From Sphingobacteriaceae bacterium (GTDB lineage Bacteria; Bacteroidota; Bacteroidia; Sphingobacteriales; Sphingobacteriaceae): a stretch of 64,000 bases of DNA. This document shows positions 44,316-52,922 of this stretch, in pieces. The DNA lies in contig JAQSWM010000004.1 in NCBI GenBank assembly GCA_029266635.1, positions 1-64,000 on the forward strand, given 5' to 3'. Position numbers and translations under genes: made by a program. The notes under the pieces are model-generated. The model worked only from the letters and a program-made list of their open reading frames with translations. It was not told the origin of the DNA and made no database searches. Every line of letters begins with the position of its first letter. Position 1 is the stretch's first letter.

Positions 44316-45287
44316 ATGAGTTTTAGAAGATCGCTACTGCTTTTTATGGTCATCGCCGCTTTCGCGGGATGCCGGCAGAAAGCCAAAACAGATGTTCCAG
44401 TTGTAGGCTTTGTGGATGCATTTGAGGATGCAACTATCTCGCAGGCACGCACCGGTTTCACTGATGCATTGAAGAAAAACGGCTTCAGCAAAGAGCAGAA
44501 AACGGTGCAGATTATTTACCGTAATGCTCAGGGCGATATCCCAACCTTAACTCAGATCGTTAACTACTTCGTTTCAGAAAAAGTTGATCTCATCGCAACA
44601 AGCACCACTTTAGCAACTGTTACGGCTATTCAGCGCAACAAAAATATCCCAATTTTCATGATGGTGTCGCCAACTCCGCAGCAGATGAAAGTGGTGGATG
44701 CCAGTGGGAAAGCTCCGGCAAATCTGTTTGGTGTAGAGGAAGAACTTGCTTATATCGATACATCCTTTTCACTGATCCCGAAACTCATAAAACCCAAAGG
44801 CGCAAAAGTGGTAGTAGGAATGATTTATAACCAATCTGAACCTCAATCAGTTGATGCGCTTAACAGGATTAAAGCCCTTGCCGATCAGCTCAATGTTGAT
44901 GTGGAGGCACTTCCGGTAAATACATCAGCCGACGCACAGTTGATCACACAATCATTGCTTTCGAAGAATATTGATGCCTTTTTCGCTAATCCGGATAACA
45001 CGATCTTTTCCTCGTTTGAAACTATCCTGAAAAACTGCAACCAAAAGAACGTGCCCATTTTCACCAGTGAAGCGGGTTTGGTGGAGCGTGGAGCTGTCGC
45101 TGCCTTTGGCGCTGACATTTACCAGTGGGGATATCAGGCTGGCGAGCAGGCTGCAAAATTTCTTAAGACCGGAAAGACAGATGGCTTAAAGCCTGAGATG
45201 GTGAAGGTCAGGAAGCGGGTTTACAATCCCGAAGCAGCCAAAAAGTTCAACATCATAATTCCTGAAGGCTTTGAAGCTGTGAAATAA
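44316..45287 (+). CDS. ABC transporter substrate-binding lipoprotein (TrpX/COG2984 type)
   Basis: Solute-binding protein of the ABC_sub_bind family. Lipoprotein signal MSFRRSLLLFMVIAAFAGC ends in the lipobox cysteine. Two alpha/beta lobes follow; family stretches are VPVVGFVDAFEDATISQAR, DLIATSTTLATVTAI and NVPIFTSEAGLVERGAVAAFG. Homologues are linked to tryptophan or to other amino acid uptake, but the ligand is not proven. Its TAA overlaps the ATG of the permease by one base; all three genes form an operon. Confidence 0.88.
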   Translation: MSFRRSLLLFMVIAAFAGCRQKAKTDVPVVGFVDAFEDATISQARTGFTDALKKNGFSKEQKTVQIIYRNAQGDIPTLTQIVNYFVSEKVDLIATSTTLATVTAIQRNKNIPIFMMVSPTPQQMKVVDASGKAPANLFGVEEELAYIDTSFSLIPKLIKPKGAKVVVGMIYNQSEPQSVDALNRIKALADQLNVDVEALPVNTSADAQLITQSLLSKNIDAFFANPDNTIFSSFETILKNCNQKNVPIFTSEAGLVERGAVAAFGADIYQWGYQAGEQAAKFLKTGKTDGLKPEMVKVRKRVYNPEAAKKFNIIIPEGFEAVK

Positions 45288-46156
45288 TGGATTTCTACCT
45301 CACCGCTCTTCTGCAGGCTTTGTGTTTCTCGGGCATTGCGCTCGGGATCTACATTTCCATGAAGATATTTAACATCCCCGACATTACTACCGACGGGAGT
45401 TATACATTGGGCGGTGTGGTTACCGGGATTCTCCTGTCGCACAGCCTACCTGTTTCTGCAATATTGCCAATTGTCACGCTTAGCGGTGCCTTGGCTGGCG
45501 CCGTCACCGGGCTCATTCACACCAAGCTCAAAATAAATGCTCTGCTCGCAGGCATCCTGGTGATGACTGCTTTGTATTCCATCAACCTAACCCTTCTCGG
45601 TCGCTCAAACTTGCCGCTTCTGAACTACAAAACAACCTTCGACACGCTAACGCTTACCGCAGACCTGAACCAGAACACTTTTCTGATCCTGTGCATCTTT
45701 GTACCGATTTTGATAGGGATTATCGGTTACATCCTGAAAACAGACTTCGGAATTGCCATGCGTGCCACGGGCAACAGCGAGACAATGGTGCGGGCTCTGG
45801 GCGTGAACACTGATAGAATGAAGATCATCGGCTTAGCCATTGCCAACTCACTTACCGCTACAAGCGGTTTTCTGATGGTGCAATTCCAGGGCTATGCGGA
45901 CATCAACATGGGAATTGGCATTGTGATCATGGGGCTTGGCTCTGTAATCATTGGCGAAACTATTATCAATTGGCTGCGGATTACATCCGTTTGGCTGAGC
46001 CTTGCGGCTGTTTTGGGCGGCGCAATTGTGTTTCAACTGGTGCTTGCGTTCACACTTAGCATCGGCGTTGATGCGAATCTTCTTAAACTCGTAACAGCTT
46101 TGTTTGTGTTGCTGATTGTAAGCCTGCCACGTTTTTCATTTACTAAAGCATCATGA
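45287..46156 (+). CDS. ABC transporter permease (TrpY/COG4120 type)
   Basis: Inner-membrane subunit of 289 residues with about eight hydrophobic segments, related to branched-chain amino acid permeases (LivH/M superfamily). Typical stretches: KIFNIPDITTDGSYTLGGVV and ALGVNTDRMKIIGLAIANSL. It overlaps the preceding gene by one base and the ATPase gene by four bases (ATGA). Confidence 0.9.
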   Translation: MDFYLTALLQALCFSGIALGIYISMKIFNIPDITTDGSYTLGGVVTGILLSHSLPVSAILPIVTLSGALAGAVTGLIHTKLKINALLAGILVMTALYSINLTLLGRSNLPLLNYKTTFDTLTLTADLNQNTFLILCIFVPILIGIIGYILKTDFGIAMRATGNSETMVRALGVNTDRMKIIGLAIANSLTATSGFLMVQFQGYADINMGIGIVIMGLGSVIIGETIINWLRITSVWLSLAAVLGGAIVFQLVLAFTLSIGVDANLLKLVTALFVLLIVSLPRFSFTKAS

Positions 46157-46902
46157 TCAGCCTCAAAGGAGTACAGAAAACTTTCAACAGGGGCAAAGCC
46201 AACGAGGTGATGGCGCTGCGGGGAATTGACCTGGAAATACCTGAACGTGATTTCGTGGTGATTGTAGGTTCCAACGGATCGGGAAAAACAACGCTGTTGA
46301 ACACCATTTCAGCAAGTGTGCTGCCTTCTGCGGGGGAGATATTCTTCAGCGGCGAGAACGTGACAACGCTTCCCGAGCATCAGCGGAGCAGGTGGGTAGC
46401 ACGGGTTTTTCAAAATCCGTTGAGCGGCACAGCTCCCGACCTGAGCATACTCGACAACTTCCGGCTCGCTGCCCTGCGCACATCCGCGAAAAGCCTGAAA
46501 ATTGGTGTAGACGAAAAGTTCAGGAACGCTGTCCGGGATAAGGTGGCAACGCTCGGGCTTGGGCTTGAGAACAAGATCAATCAGCCTATCGGCACTTTGT
46601 CGGGAGGCCAGAGGCAGGCTTTAACCTTGCTGATGAGTGTGATGGATGAATGTAAAATACTGCTGTTGGACGAGCCCACGGCAGCTCTCGATCCACGCTC
46701 GGCAGAAGTGGTCATGAAAACCGCGGATGATCTCATAAAGCAGTATTCGCTCACAGCCATCCTCATCACGCACAACTTAAAAGATGCATTCCGGTACGGC
46801 AACCGCCTTATCCAAATGGCTGAAGGGCAGATTGTGAAAGACATTCCTTCTTCGGCTAAACAATCGCTCAGCGAAATTGAGCTGTATTCCTGGTTTATGT
46901 AG
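46153..46902 (+). CDS. ABC transporter ATP-binding protein (TrpZ/COG1101 type)
   Basis: The 249-residue ATPase of the importer. Walker A is GSNGSGKTT, the signature is LSGGQRQ, Walker B is ILLLDEPTAALD and the switch His is in ILITHNLKDA. The stretch FQNPLSGTAPDLSILDNFRLA is a hallmark of the COG1101 branch. Last gene of the operon; a decayed copy of another gene's 3' end begins almost directly after its stop. Confidence 0.92.
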   Translation: MISLKGVQKTFNRGKANEVMALRGIDLEIPERDFVVIVGSNGSGKTTLLNTISASVLPSAGEIFFSGENVTTLPEHQRSRWVARVFQNPLSGTAPDLSILDNFRLAALRTSAKSLKIGVDEKFRNAVRDKVATLGLGLENKINQPIGTLSGGQRQALTLLMSVMDECKILLLDEPTAALDPRSAEVVMKTADDLIKQYSLTAILITHNLKDAFRYGNRLIQMAEGQIVKDIPSSAKQSLSEIELYSWFM

Positions 46903-46910
46903 CTTAACGG

Positions 46911-47099
46911 AGCTTGAACTTGCTCAAATCCGCCTCATGCTTCTTTTTACGTTTCAGTTCTAAATCATAAATCACCTATCCGAGGTTCTTCATAAACGGA
47001 TAGCACACCGTTTCATATTCATACTTGTTGTCGTTGTAAATGCCGTCGTCGTTCGACTGTACAACTGCTGAAGCATAAATTCGACGTTATTTTTCAGGT
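46911..47099 (-). pseudogene. Decayed copy of the 3' end of the serine hydrolase gene
   Basis: This stretch of about 190 bases matches the last ~63 codons of the gene at 48506-49747 (its 48513-48702) at roughly 90% identity, same orientation. It has a one-base deletion (CTGCTGAAGC against CTGCTGTAAGC) and substitutions, so it is no longer coding. Similarity stops abruptly at TTTTTCAGGT in both copies. The outer-membrane protein gene at 47222-48424 lies between the two copies. Confidence 0.85.
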
Positions 47100-47221
47100 A
47101 TCAAAAGGCAAATGGGTGAATAACCATTTGTTCGCAAGTTAAATTATTCAGGTAGTTAAAAATGCTGTTGTACAACAGCCACGATCGGTGGGGATTTCTG
47201 CTAAATCTCAAAATTCCATGC
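47100..47221. other. Short spacer with a perfect palindrome
   Basis: Holds the 16-base perfect palindrome GCTGTTGTACAACAGC (47164-47179) and a weaker inverted repeat AAATGG/CCATTT (47110-47129). No coding signal is seen. It separates the decayed fragment from the end of the outer-membrane protein gene. Confidence 0.5.
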
Positions 47222-48424
47222 TTAAAAGTAGAACCCAACGGATCCGCCGAAGAACAGCGGCTGCATACCGTTGCCTGTATAAAAAGGGTCCCAGTTGACT
47301 CTAAATCCAAACCCTTTCGCTACTGGCTTAAATCTGATCCCGAGGGTTGTGGTACCTATTGATTTAAGCTTTTGGTCTCCATTAGTGGGGTCTAGATTGA
47401 CCATTTGGATGTATCCGACTCCAGCCTCTAAAGCTCTCCTACCAGTCCCAACATAATTGATTCCAATGGGCAAGTTAAGGTAGGAGGCGACAAAACCTGC
47501 TCCCACCCTAAAACCTAAACCACTACTCTGATCTTTCTTAAACCGTTGATCTAGATTTGCAGTAAACCCAAGGCCTGCTCCCAGAAACTCGGCATAAACC
47601 ATTGTAGAAGAGCTTTTGGTTTTTTGAACGGCATTTTCTCGAACCGGAGGAGTGGTCAGCGATGATTTCTTTGTTGCGAAAGAATACGAGAAGTTTAGGC
47701 CAAGATAACTGCCCTTGTCCGAATATGTCGAGCTTTCAACTCCATTTTTTAAGTAAAGATATAAATCACCCTCTGTGATGGTTGCACTTGATAAGTTTGC
47801 TGTCAGTCCAACGGAAAGAAGGTTTCCTTTCTTAAGTACCCTTGATAAATTTATGCTGGCGTTGTACGTCAGTCCTAGTTTGGGCTCGTGTTGAGCCGAA
47901 TGAAGATAGCTTGAAAACAAAGGGTGGGGAGTATTCTGGTCATCAATAGTTGTGACAGAATACTCCAGTTCATAGGACGTTATAAACATCGCGTTTACTC
48001 CTGCAAAAACATTAGGGTTCCATTTTCTTCCCTTTAAGAAATAGCCGAGACGAATAGGGACAAATACCTGCCCGACAGAATAATCATCGATCCTCTCGTG
48101 GTACATGCCTGTGTAACTTGCAGGTAAATCGAAATCCTGTTTTTCAATGTCATATTTGAAACCAACCGGTGTTATCTGATAATTTAAGCCAGTTGTAAAG
48201 GCAAGACTATTTGCATAAAGCTTCAGATAATTCAGCCCGAAGGAAGCTCCTGGCAAATGGGAAGTTTGAATGTAAGAGCGGCCCGGCGGATTAACTACCT
48301 TGTTGCTCACGCCACTAAACGGCTGTAAGTTGATACTCAAATACTGTCCCGGACGAACTTCCTGGCCGAACCCACTAAATGAAATAGAAAACATTATCAA
48401 ACAAACAACAGCCCGTGCTTTCAT
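47222..48424 (-). CDS. Outer-membrane beta-barrel protein, hypothetical
   Basis: About 400 residues with a signal peptide (MKARAVVCLIMFSISFSGFG) and many alternating strands ending in aromatic residues, closing with SVGFYF as outer-membrane proteins do. Two parts can be told apart: a barrel-like region of about 25-245, a Ser/Thr/Lys-rich linker, and a second one from about 275 (VYAEFLGAGLGFTANLDQRF). The start is the ATG at 48424. I know of no function. It lies between two copies of the neighbouring hydrolase's 3' end, which suggests that it arrived by insertion or by rearrangement of a duplicated locus. Confidence 0.68.
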   Translation of the reverse strand: MKARAVVCLIMFSISFSGFGQEVRPGQYLSINLQPFSGVSNKVVNPPGRSYIQTSHLPGASFGLNYLKLYANSLAFTTGLNYQITPVGFKYDIEKQDFDLPASYTGMYHERIDDYSVGQVFVPIRLGYFLKGRKWNPNVFAGVNAMFITSYELEYSVTTIDDQNTPHPLFSSYLHSAQHEPKLGLTYNASINLSRVLKKGNLLSVGLTANLSSATITEGDLYLYLKNGVESSTYSDKGSYLGLNFSYSFATKKSSLTTPPVRENAVQKTKSSSTMVYAEFLGAGLGFTANLDQRFKKDQSSGLGFRVGAGFVASYLNLPIGINYVGTGRRALEAGVGYIQMVNLDPTNGDQKLKSIGTTTLGIRFKPVAKGFGFRVNWDPFYTGNGMQPLFFGGSVGFYF

Positions 48425-48505
48425 TAGAATGTTAGGTTCCGTCATAGAATCTTGTGTATCGCAAAAATCAGCGTGGTGTATTTCTGTACTCTTGATTTAT
48501 GTAAA

Positions 48506-49747
48506 TCAATGAACCTTAAACTTGCTTAAATCCGGCTCATGCTGCTTCTTACGTTTCAGTTCTAAATCATAAATCACCTGCCCAAGGTTCTTCATAAACG
48601 GGTAACACACCGTTTCATATTCATATTTGTTGTCGTTGTAAATACCGTCGTCGTTCGACTGTACAACTGCTGTAAGCATAAATTCGACGTTATTTTTCAG
48701 GTCTGTGAAGTAGGCATTGTCAATGATGTAACCGTAAGAATCGCCGTACTTGTTAAAGATCCGTATGTCGGGAGAGATCGCTTCATTCTTATCTCGGCCG
48801 TAGTAAATCATCTTGGCGTATGTTGGCCAGAATTCTTTCGGGTCATATTTCGGATAATCGCTTTCAGTAGGCAACATCGACATGTAAGTATAGATCAGTT
48901 TGTAGTCATCGGGCGTGAGGTTAAAGCGCTCAGCTTCAGGGAAGGCCTCCGGGAAAAGCAGCTTCTTCAAAATCAACTGCTGATCTGCTATGGTGTACAC
49001 GTTTTTATCGACGAAGCTGTAAGGCTCGTTCACCAGTTTGTCGTTCGCGTCCATGTAGCCGACGCCGCGGATGAGGTTTTTCAATTCCAGTGGGTAGTCG
49101 TTGGCGTCGTATTGCGCCTCTTGCCTGTACACGAGTTTGTCGCCATTGTAAAAACTTATAGGATTGGTGTGGCGGGCTTGTTCACCCGCATCGCCTATGG
49201 CCAAGCGGTTTAGGAATCGGCTCTTTGTTATCCCGTTGGCAAGAAGCTTCTGGTTGAGCTCTGCCCGCCCGACAAACTCATAAAGCCGGTTGTATGCGTC
49301 GTTATCGCTTGTTAACAACACCTTTTTGATGTAATGTTCAATGCTCGGCAGCCCGTTCTTTGCAGATTCATCTTTGCTTACCTTGGTTTGTCCTTTAAAA
49401 GCACTGTCCGTGATCATGGTGCTTTCCTTTGTGAAGCCGGGAATGTTCAGCCTGTTTATCTTTTCTAGTGCGAAGATCACTCCGGGCAGTTTTACTGTGC
49501 TTGCCGGATAGAAGTACCAGGTAGGGTCCATTCGGTAGCTGTAAGATTTGAAGTGCGGAATGTTGTTCTCGTCGCGGTCAATCTGAGTATATAAAACCTG
49601 GACTTCTTTATGATTGGGATCGGAGAGTATCGTGCCAAACAAATCCTTGTGTTTTCTTAGCAGCTTTTCCAGGAATCTGGTATTGATTTTTTGTTGTGCG
49701 ATAACTGAAACAGGCATAAGCAGAATGAGAATTAGGTACTTCTTCAT
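48506..49747 (-). CDS. Serine hydrolase, class A beta-lactamase-like
   Basis: Secreted 413-residue protein (signal MKKYLILILLMPVSVIAQ). The active-site SxxK is Ser83-Thr-Val-Lys86 (PASTVKLPG), and the second motif is SDN (LLTSDNDAYN). A third-motif candidate is KYG in IFNKYGDSYG. It is longer than TEM-type enzymes (about 290), with insertions, so hydrolysis of beta-lactams is not assured; it may be a peptidoglycan-related or other amidohydrolase. The ATG at 49747 is used. Its 3' end is duplicated at 46911-47099. Confidence 0.8.
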   Translation of the reverse strand: MKKYLILILLMPVSVIAQQKINTRFLEKLLRKHKDLFGTILSDPNHKEVQVLYTQIDRDENNIPHFKSYSYRMDPTWYFYPASTVKLPGVIFALEKINRLNIPGFTKESTMITDSAFKGQTKVSKDESAKNGLPSIEHYIKKVLLTSDNDAYNRLYEFVGRAELNQKLLANGITKSRFLNRLAIGDAGEQARHTNPISFYNGDKLVYRQEAQYDANDYPLELKNLIRGVGYMDANDKLVNEPYSFVDKNVYTIADQQLILKKLLFPEAFPEAERFNLTPDDYKLIYTYMSMLPTESDYPKYDPKEFWPTYAKMIYYGRDKNEAISPDIRIFNKYGDSYGYIIDNAYFTDLKNNVEFMLTAVVQSNDDGIYNDNKYEYETVCYPFMKNLGQVIYDLELKRKKQHEPDLSKFKVH

Positions 49748-49805
49748 AGCGAATAAATTTATGAAATAGTTGGCCAAGAGTTGAAGGCATTGCAAATATT
49801 CTCTG

Positions 49806-49838
49806 ACTCGTCTGATGACTTGAAGTCACCGGATGAGT
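49806..49838. repeat. Imperfect palindrome upstream of the B12 riboswitch
   Basis: ACTCGTCTGATGACTT and AAGTCACCGGATGAGT can pair over 16 bases; the three mismatches are G-U pairs in RNA. It shares the AAGTCA-CGGATGA core with the palindrome at 42915-42946. Confidence 0.55.
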
Positions 49839-49870
49839 ATATCATCGCTCCGATTAAAAACAAATTCCTT

Positions 49871-49901
49871 CTTGCTTATGAAGTTTGTTGTTCTACATTT
49901 G
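49871..49901 (+). promoter_or_regulatory. Promoter of the cobalamin riboswitch-btuB unit
   Basis: CTTG (49871-49874), 19 bases, then TACATTTG (49894-49901). The -7 box matches TAnnTTTG and the spacing is right; the -33 box is partial. Transcription would start at about 49906, next to the 5' end of the riboswitch. Confidence 0.5.
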
Positions 49902-49902
49902 T

Positions 49903-50085
49903 CGTGCTTTTGGTTCCGCCGTTTGGCGGATTAAAAGGGAACCGGGTGAGAATCCCGGACAGTCCCGCTGCTGTGTTCTCCACAACGGCTATCCAATCTA
50001 AAGCCACTGTTTGGTCCCGTTTCTATCGGGACGGATGGGAAGGCAGGGTAGCCGGGAGTAAGTCAGAAGACCTGCCAGAACATTT
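49903..50085 (+). ncRNA. Cobalamin riboswitch (B12 element)
   Basis: Conserved blocks appear in the right order: GGTTCC...AAAAGGGAACC, CGGGTGAGAATCCCGG, ACAGTCCCGCTGCTGT, the core GCCACTG (50002-50008), GGGAAGGC and the B12 box GTCAGAAGACCTGCC (50062-50076). It lies about 100 bases before btuB, so adenosyl- or other cobalamin would lower BtuB production. The P2-P3 arm closes with the hairpin TCCGCCGTTTGGCGGA (49915-49930), a form that recurs in other structured RNAs here. Exact 5' and 3' ends are approximate. Confidence 0.92.
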
Positions 50086-50184
50086 AATTCATAGCTTTCG
50101 GGGATTGAAGCTTAGGATGCGAATACTTTCCATTGTATTTCCATTTCCTTTATCCTTCTGTTTGCTGTGGCAAAACCACAACAA

Positions 50185-52065
50185 GTGAAAAAAAATTACA
50201 CATTAGTTGCTGCAGGCCTGGGGTTTGCACAACTGGCGCTGTTCTCAACAGCCGCCCGGTCGCAGGAGAAACCTGCTACTCAATTGCAGGAAGTGGTTGT
50301 AACGGCAAGCCGTTCGCCAAAAAAACAATCAGAAATTGGCAAAGTGGTTCGGGTAATCAACTCAGAACAGCTTTCGCGGAGCCAGGGGCGTACCTTGCCC
50401 GAAGTGCTGAACAACGTTGCCGGGTTAAACATCGGCGGCAACAACAACACACCCGGCGACATCAAGTCGGTCTACCTTCGCGGTGCAAGTGCAGGCAATA
50501 CGCTGATATTGATTGACGGTATTCCGGTAAACGATGCCTCTAATATTTCGGGGGAGTTCGATATTTCAGCTATCGTGATAGACCAGATCGAACGAATAGA
50601 AATTCTGAAGGGAGGGAACTCCACACTTTACGGCTCGGATGCGGTGGCGGGTGTGATCAACATCATCACAAAAAGGGGCGGAGGCAAGTTGAAGGGCAAT
50701 GTGCTCGGCACAGTGGGAAGCTACGACACGTACAAAGGCGCACTTGGCTTGAACGGCAGCGTGGGGAATACCTCCATTGGACTCAACGTTTCAAATAGCA
50801 ATTCAAAGGGTTTTTCTACCGCGATTGCTCCGAACGGCGACAAAGACGGACTGGATCAAAAATCGCTGAGCCTCAATCTTCGCCAGCAGGTAAATAGCAA
50901 CGTTGCGTTAAAAGGAAACCTTCAATTGAACAACAACCAGGCTGGCCTGGACAACGGGCCGTTCTCCGATAAGGCAAATTATGTGTACGATAAAACTGCC
51001 CTGCTTGCGGGGCTGGGAGCGGAGGCTAACATCGGCAACAGCACGCTGAACCTGACTTTCAGCCAGAACAACATCAAGAATATCTACGATAATGCTGGCT
51101 CTATCACGAATAACCGCGGAGAGATCAGCAATGTGGACGCTGTGCTTACAGCTCCTTTGGCTTCGTTTTTGGATCTGACCAGCGGCGGCAACTTCAAGTA
51201 TTCAGCAACCGATCAGAGAAGCCCCTTCGGTAGCCTCAATCGCGGAAACCACATCAGCAGCGTGTTCACCAGCTTGTTCTTCAAAACCGAAGGGGGCTTT
51301 CGTGCAGAGATCGGCGGCAGGTACAATAACCATAGTGCTTATGGCGATAATGTGACTTATACGGTTAACCCGTCGTATGTTTTTGCAGAGAAATACAAGG
51401 TTTTTGTGAATGTGTCGTCCGCGTATAAAGTGCCTTCTATTTACCAGCTTTACTCGCAATACGGCAACCTGAATCTCAAGCCAGAGACTTCAAGAACTTA
51501 CGAAGCAGGCTTTGATTTTGATGTCCTCGACAATCTCAATTTGAACTTCTCATATTTTCAACGGGATGTGGAAGATGCGATAGACTTTGGCGCAGTCAGC
51601 CCGACCCGATTTGGCTACATCAATCAAAATCAACAGAATGATCATGGCTTTGAGGCCGAGCTGAGTGTTAAGCCATCGAAGATATTATCAGCCAATTTTT
51701 ACTATGCGTATGTGACAGGAAAAATCGCTACGCCAACAACAGCCTTTAACAACCTGTTCCGCAGGCCGAAGAACTCTGCCGGAGCAAACATTGGCTTGCA
51801 ATTGGGCAACAAAGCAAATATCAATCTGAACTATAAGCTTACTGGTAAGCGAATTGATCGATATTTCGACTCAAATTTCAACCAGGTAGATGCAGAACTG
51901 AAGTCGTACAACCTGGTGGATACTTATCTGCAATATAAACCTGCTTCAAAATTGGCGTTATTTGCCGACATCAAAAATATATTCAATGAAGATTACATTG
52001 AATTTTCCGGCTACAACACAAGGGGCAGAAATTTCAATGCCGGCTTCAAGCTTGATCTGAATTAA
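50185..52065 (+). CDS. btuB: TonB-dependent cobalamin receptor (BtuB type)
   Basis: Outer-membrane receptor for vitamin B12 (or cobinamide). A signal peptide (VKKNYTLVAAGLGFAQLALF, read with GTG as Met) ends near AARSQ. The TonB box region is LQEVVVTASRSP. The plug domain contains LPEVLNNVAGLNIGG, VYLRGASAGNTLILIDGIPV and IEILKGGNSTLYGSDAVAGVINIIT. The barrel ends FNAGFKLDLN. I prefer the GTG at 50185 since two lysines follow directly; another GTG at 50167 is in frame. The riboswitch upstream supports a B12 role strongly. Length about 627. Confidence 0.93.
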   Translation: MKKNYTLVAAGLGFAQLALFSTAARSQEKPATQLQEVVVTASRSPKKQSEIGKVVRVINSEQLSRSQGRTLPEVLNNVAGLNIGGNNNTPGDIKSVYLRGASAGNTLILIDGIPVNDASNISGEFDISAIVIDQIERIEILKGGNSTLYGSDAVAGVINIITKRGGGKLKGNVLGTVGSYDTYKGALGLNGSVGNTSIGLNVSNSNSKGFSTAIAPNGDKDGLDQKSLSLNLRQQVNSNVALKGNLQLNNNQAGLDNGPFSDKANYVYDKTALLAGLGAEANIGNSTLNLTFSQNNIKNIYDNAGSITNNRGEISNVDAVLTAPLASFLDLTSGGNFKYSATDQRSPFGSLNRGNHISSVFTSLFFKTEGGFRAEIGGRYNNHSAYGDNVTYTVNPSYVFAEKYKVFVNVSSAYKVPSIYQLYSQYGNLNLKPETSRTYEAGFDFDVLDNLNLNFSYFQRDVEDAIDFGAVSPTRFGYINQNQQNDHGFEAELSVKPSKILSANFYYAYVTGKIATPTTAFNNLFRRPKNSAGANIGLQLGNKANINLNYKLTGKRIDRYFDSNFNQVDAELKSYNLVDTYLQYKPASKLALFADIKNIFNEDYIEFSGYNTRGRNFNAGFKLDLN

Positions 52066-52076
52066 TACTCGTTTTT

Positions 52077-52817
52077 ATGAAAACGCCGGTTGTGCTTTTC
52101 TGGAGCGGTGGCAAAGACTCAGCGCTCGCACTCTATACTATTCAAACGGAATATCCGGATTTGGAAGTTGTGCGTCTGATTACTACCATTAATTCAAAGT
52201 TCCGGCGGATTTCCATGCATGGAGTGAGAGAAGAATTACTGGAGAAGCAGGCTCAGTTGCTGGGCCTGCCTCTCCAGAAAATGATTGTGCCTGATGTGCC
52301 CAGCAATCAGGTTTATGAAACTGAGCTGCACAAAATATTGGCTGGCATAAAAGCCGTGGGAATTGATCACGTTGTATTCGGAGATATTTTCATCGAGGAC
52401 TTGCGCCTGTACAGAGATAGTGCGCTGGCTCAGCACGGGCTTATCGGCATTTACCCGCTGTGGCAGCAGCCAACCGGCATGCTGATCAACAAGTTTATCA
52501 ACGCGGGCTTCAAAACCGTCGCCTGTTGCATCAGCACCAAATATCTGGATGAAAGTTGGGCAGGGAAGGTGATAGACCACGAATTTGTGGCAGCTCTTCC
52601 GCCTGAGGTTGACCCCTGCGGCGAGAATGGCGAATTCCACACCTTCTGCTTCGATGGCCCGATCTTTAGTCAGCCGATATCCATCCGCACTGGCGAGAAG
52701 AAATACCAGCCGCTCCTTGTCAAACAAACTGCCGGCATTGAACAGGAAGTAGGTTTCTGGTATGTGGATATTCTGGAAGAAGGTGTAGGGACAGATGGCG
52801 TAAGGCGTAAGGTTTAA
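52077..52817 (+). CDS. PP-loop ATPase of the diphthine-ammonia ligase (Dph6) family
   Basis: A 246-residue ATP-pyrophosphatase of the MJ0570/Dph6 family (COG2102). The PP-loop is SGGKDSALAL (about 10-19), with VFGDIFIEDLRLYRD and CGENGEFHTF as family stretches. Diphthamide is not made in bacteria, so this member has another task. It starts 11 bases after btuB and shares its B12-controlled transcript, which points to corrinoid uptake or remodelling; that is inference from linkage only. Confidence 0.85.
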   Translation: MKTPVVLFWSGGKDSALALYTIQTEYPDLEVVRLITTINSKFRRISMHGVREELLEKQAQLLGLPLQKMIVPDVPSNQVYETELHKILAGIKAVGIDHVVFGDIFIEDLRLYRDSALAQHGLIGIYPLWQQPTGMLINKFINAGFKTVACCISTKYLDESWAGKVIDHEFVAALPPEVDPCGENGEFHTFCFDGPIFSQPISIRTGEKKYQPLLVKQTAGIEQEVGFWYVDILEEGVGTDGVRRKV

Positions 52818-52830
52818 GCGTTATCCAGCC

Positions 52831-52916
52831 CATTACTCAATACCCAATACTCAATACCCAATACTCAATACCCAATACCCAATACTCAATACCCAATACT
52901 CAATACCCATACTCAC
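52831..52916. repeat. Degenerate heptamer tandem repeat
   Basis: About a dozen copies of a seven-base unit, AATACYC, often alternating as ACTCAAT and ACCCAAT. It fills the space between the PP-loop gene and the stop codon of the histidine kinase gene that faces it. Such arrays are prone to slippage. Confidence 0.85.
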
Positions 52917-52922
52917 CACCCA

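Noticed and set aside
46903-47221. A small gene in the gap after the ABC ATPase
   Set aside because: The sequence is explained as a decayed copy of the hydrolase 3' end with a frameshift, plus a palindrome.
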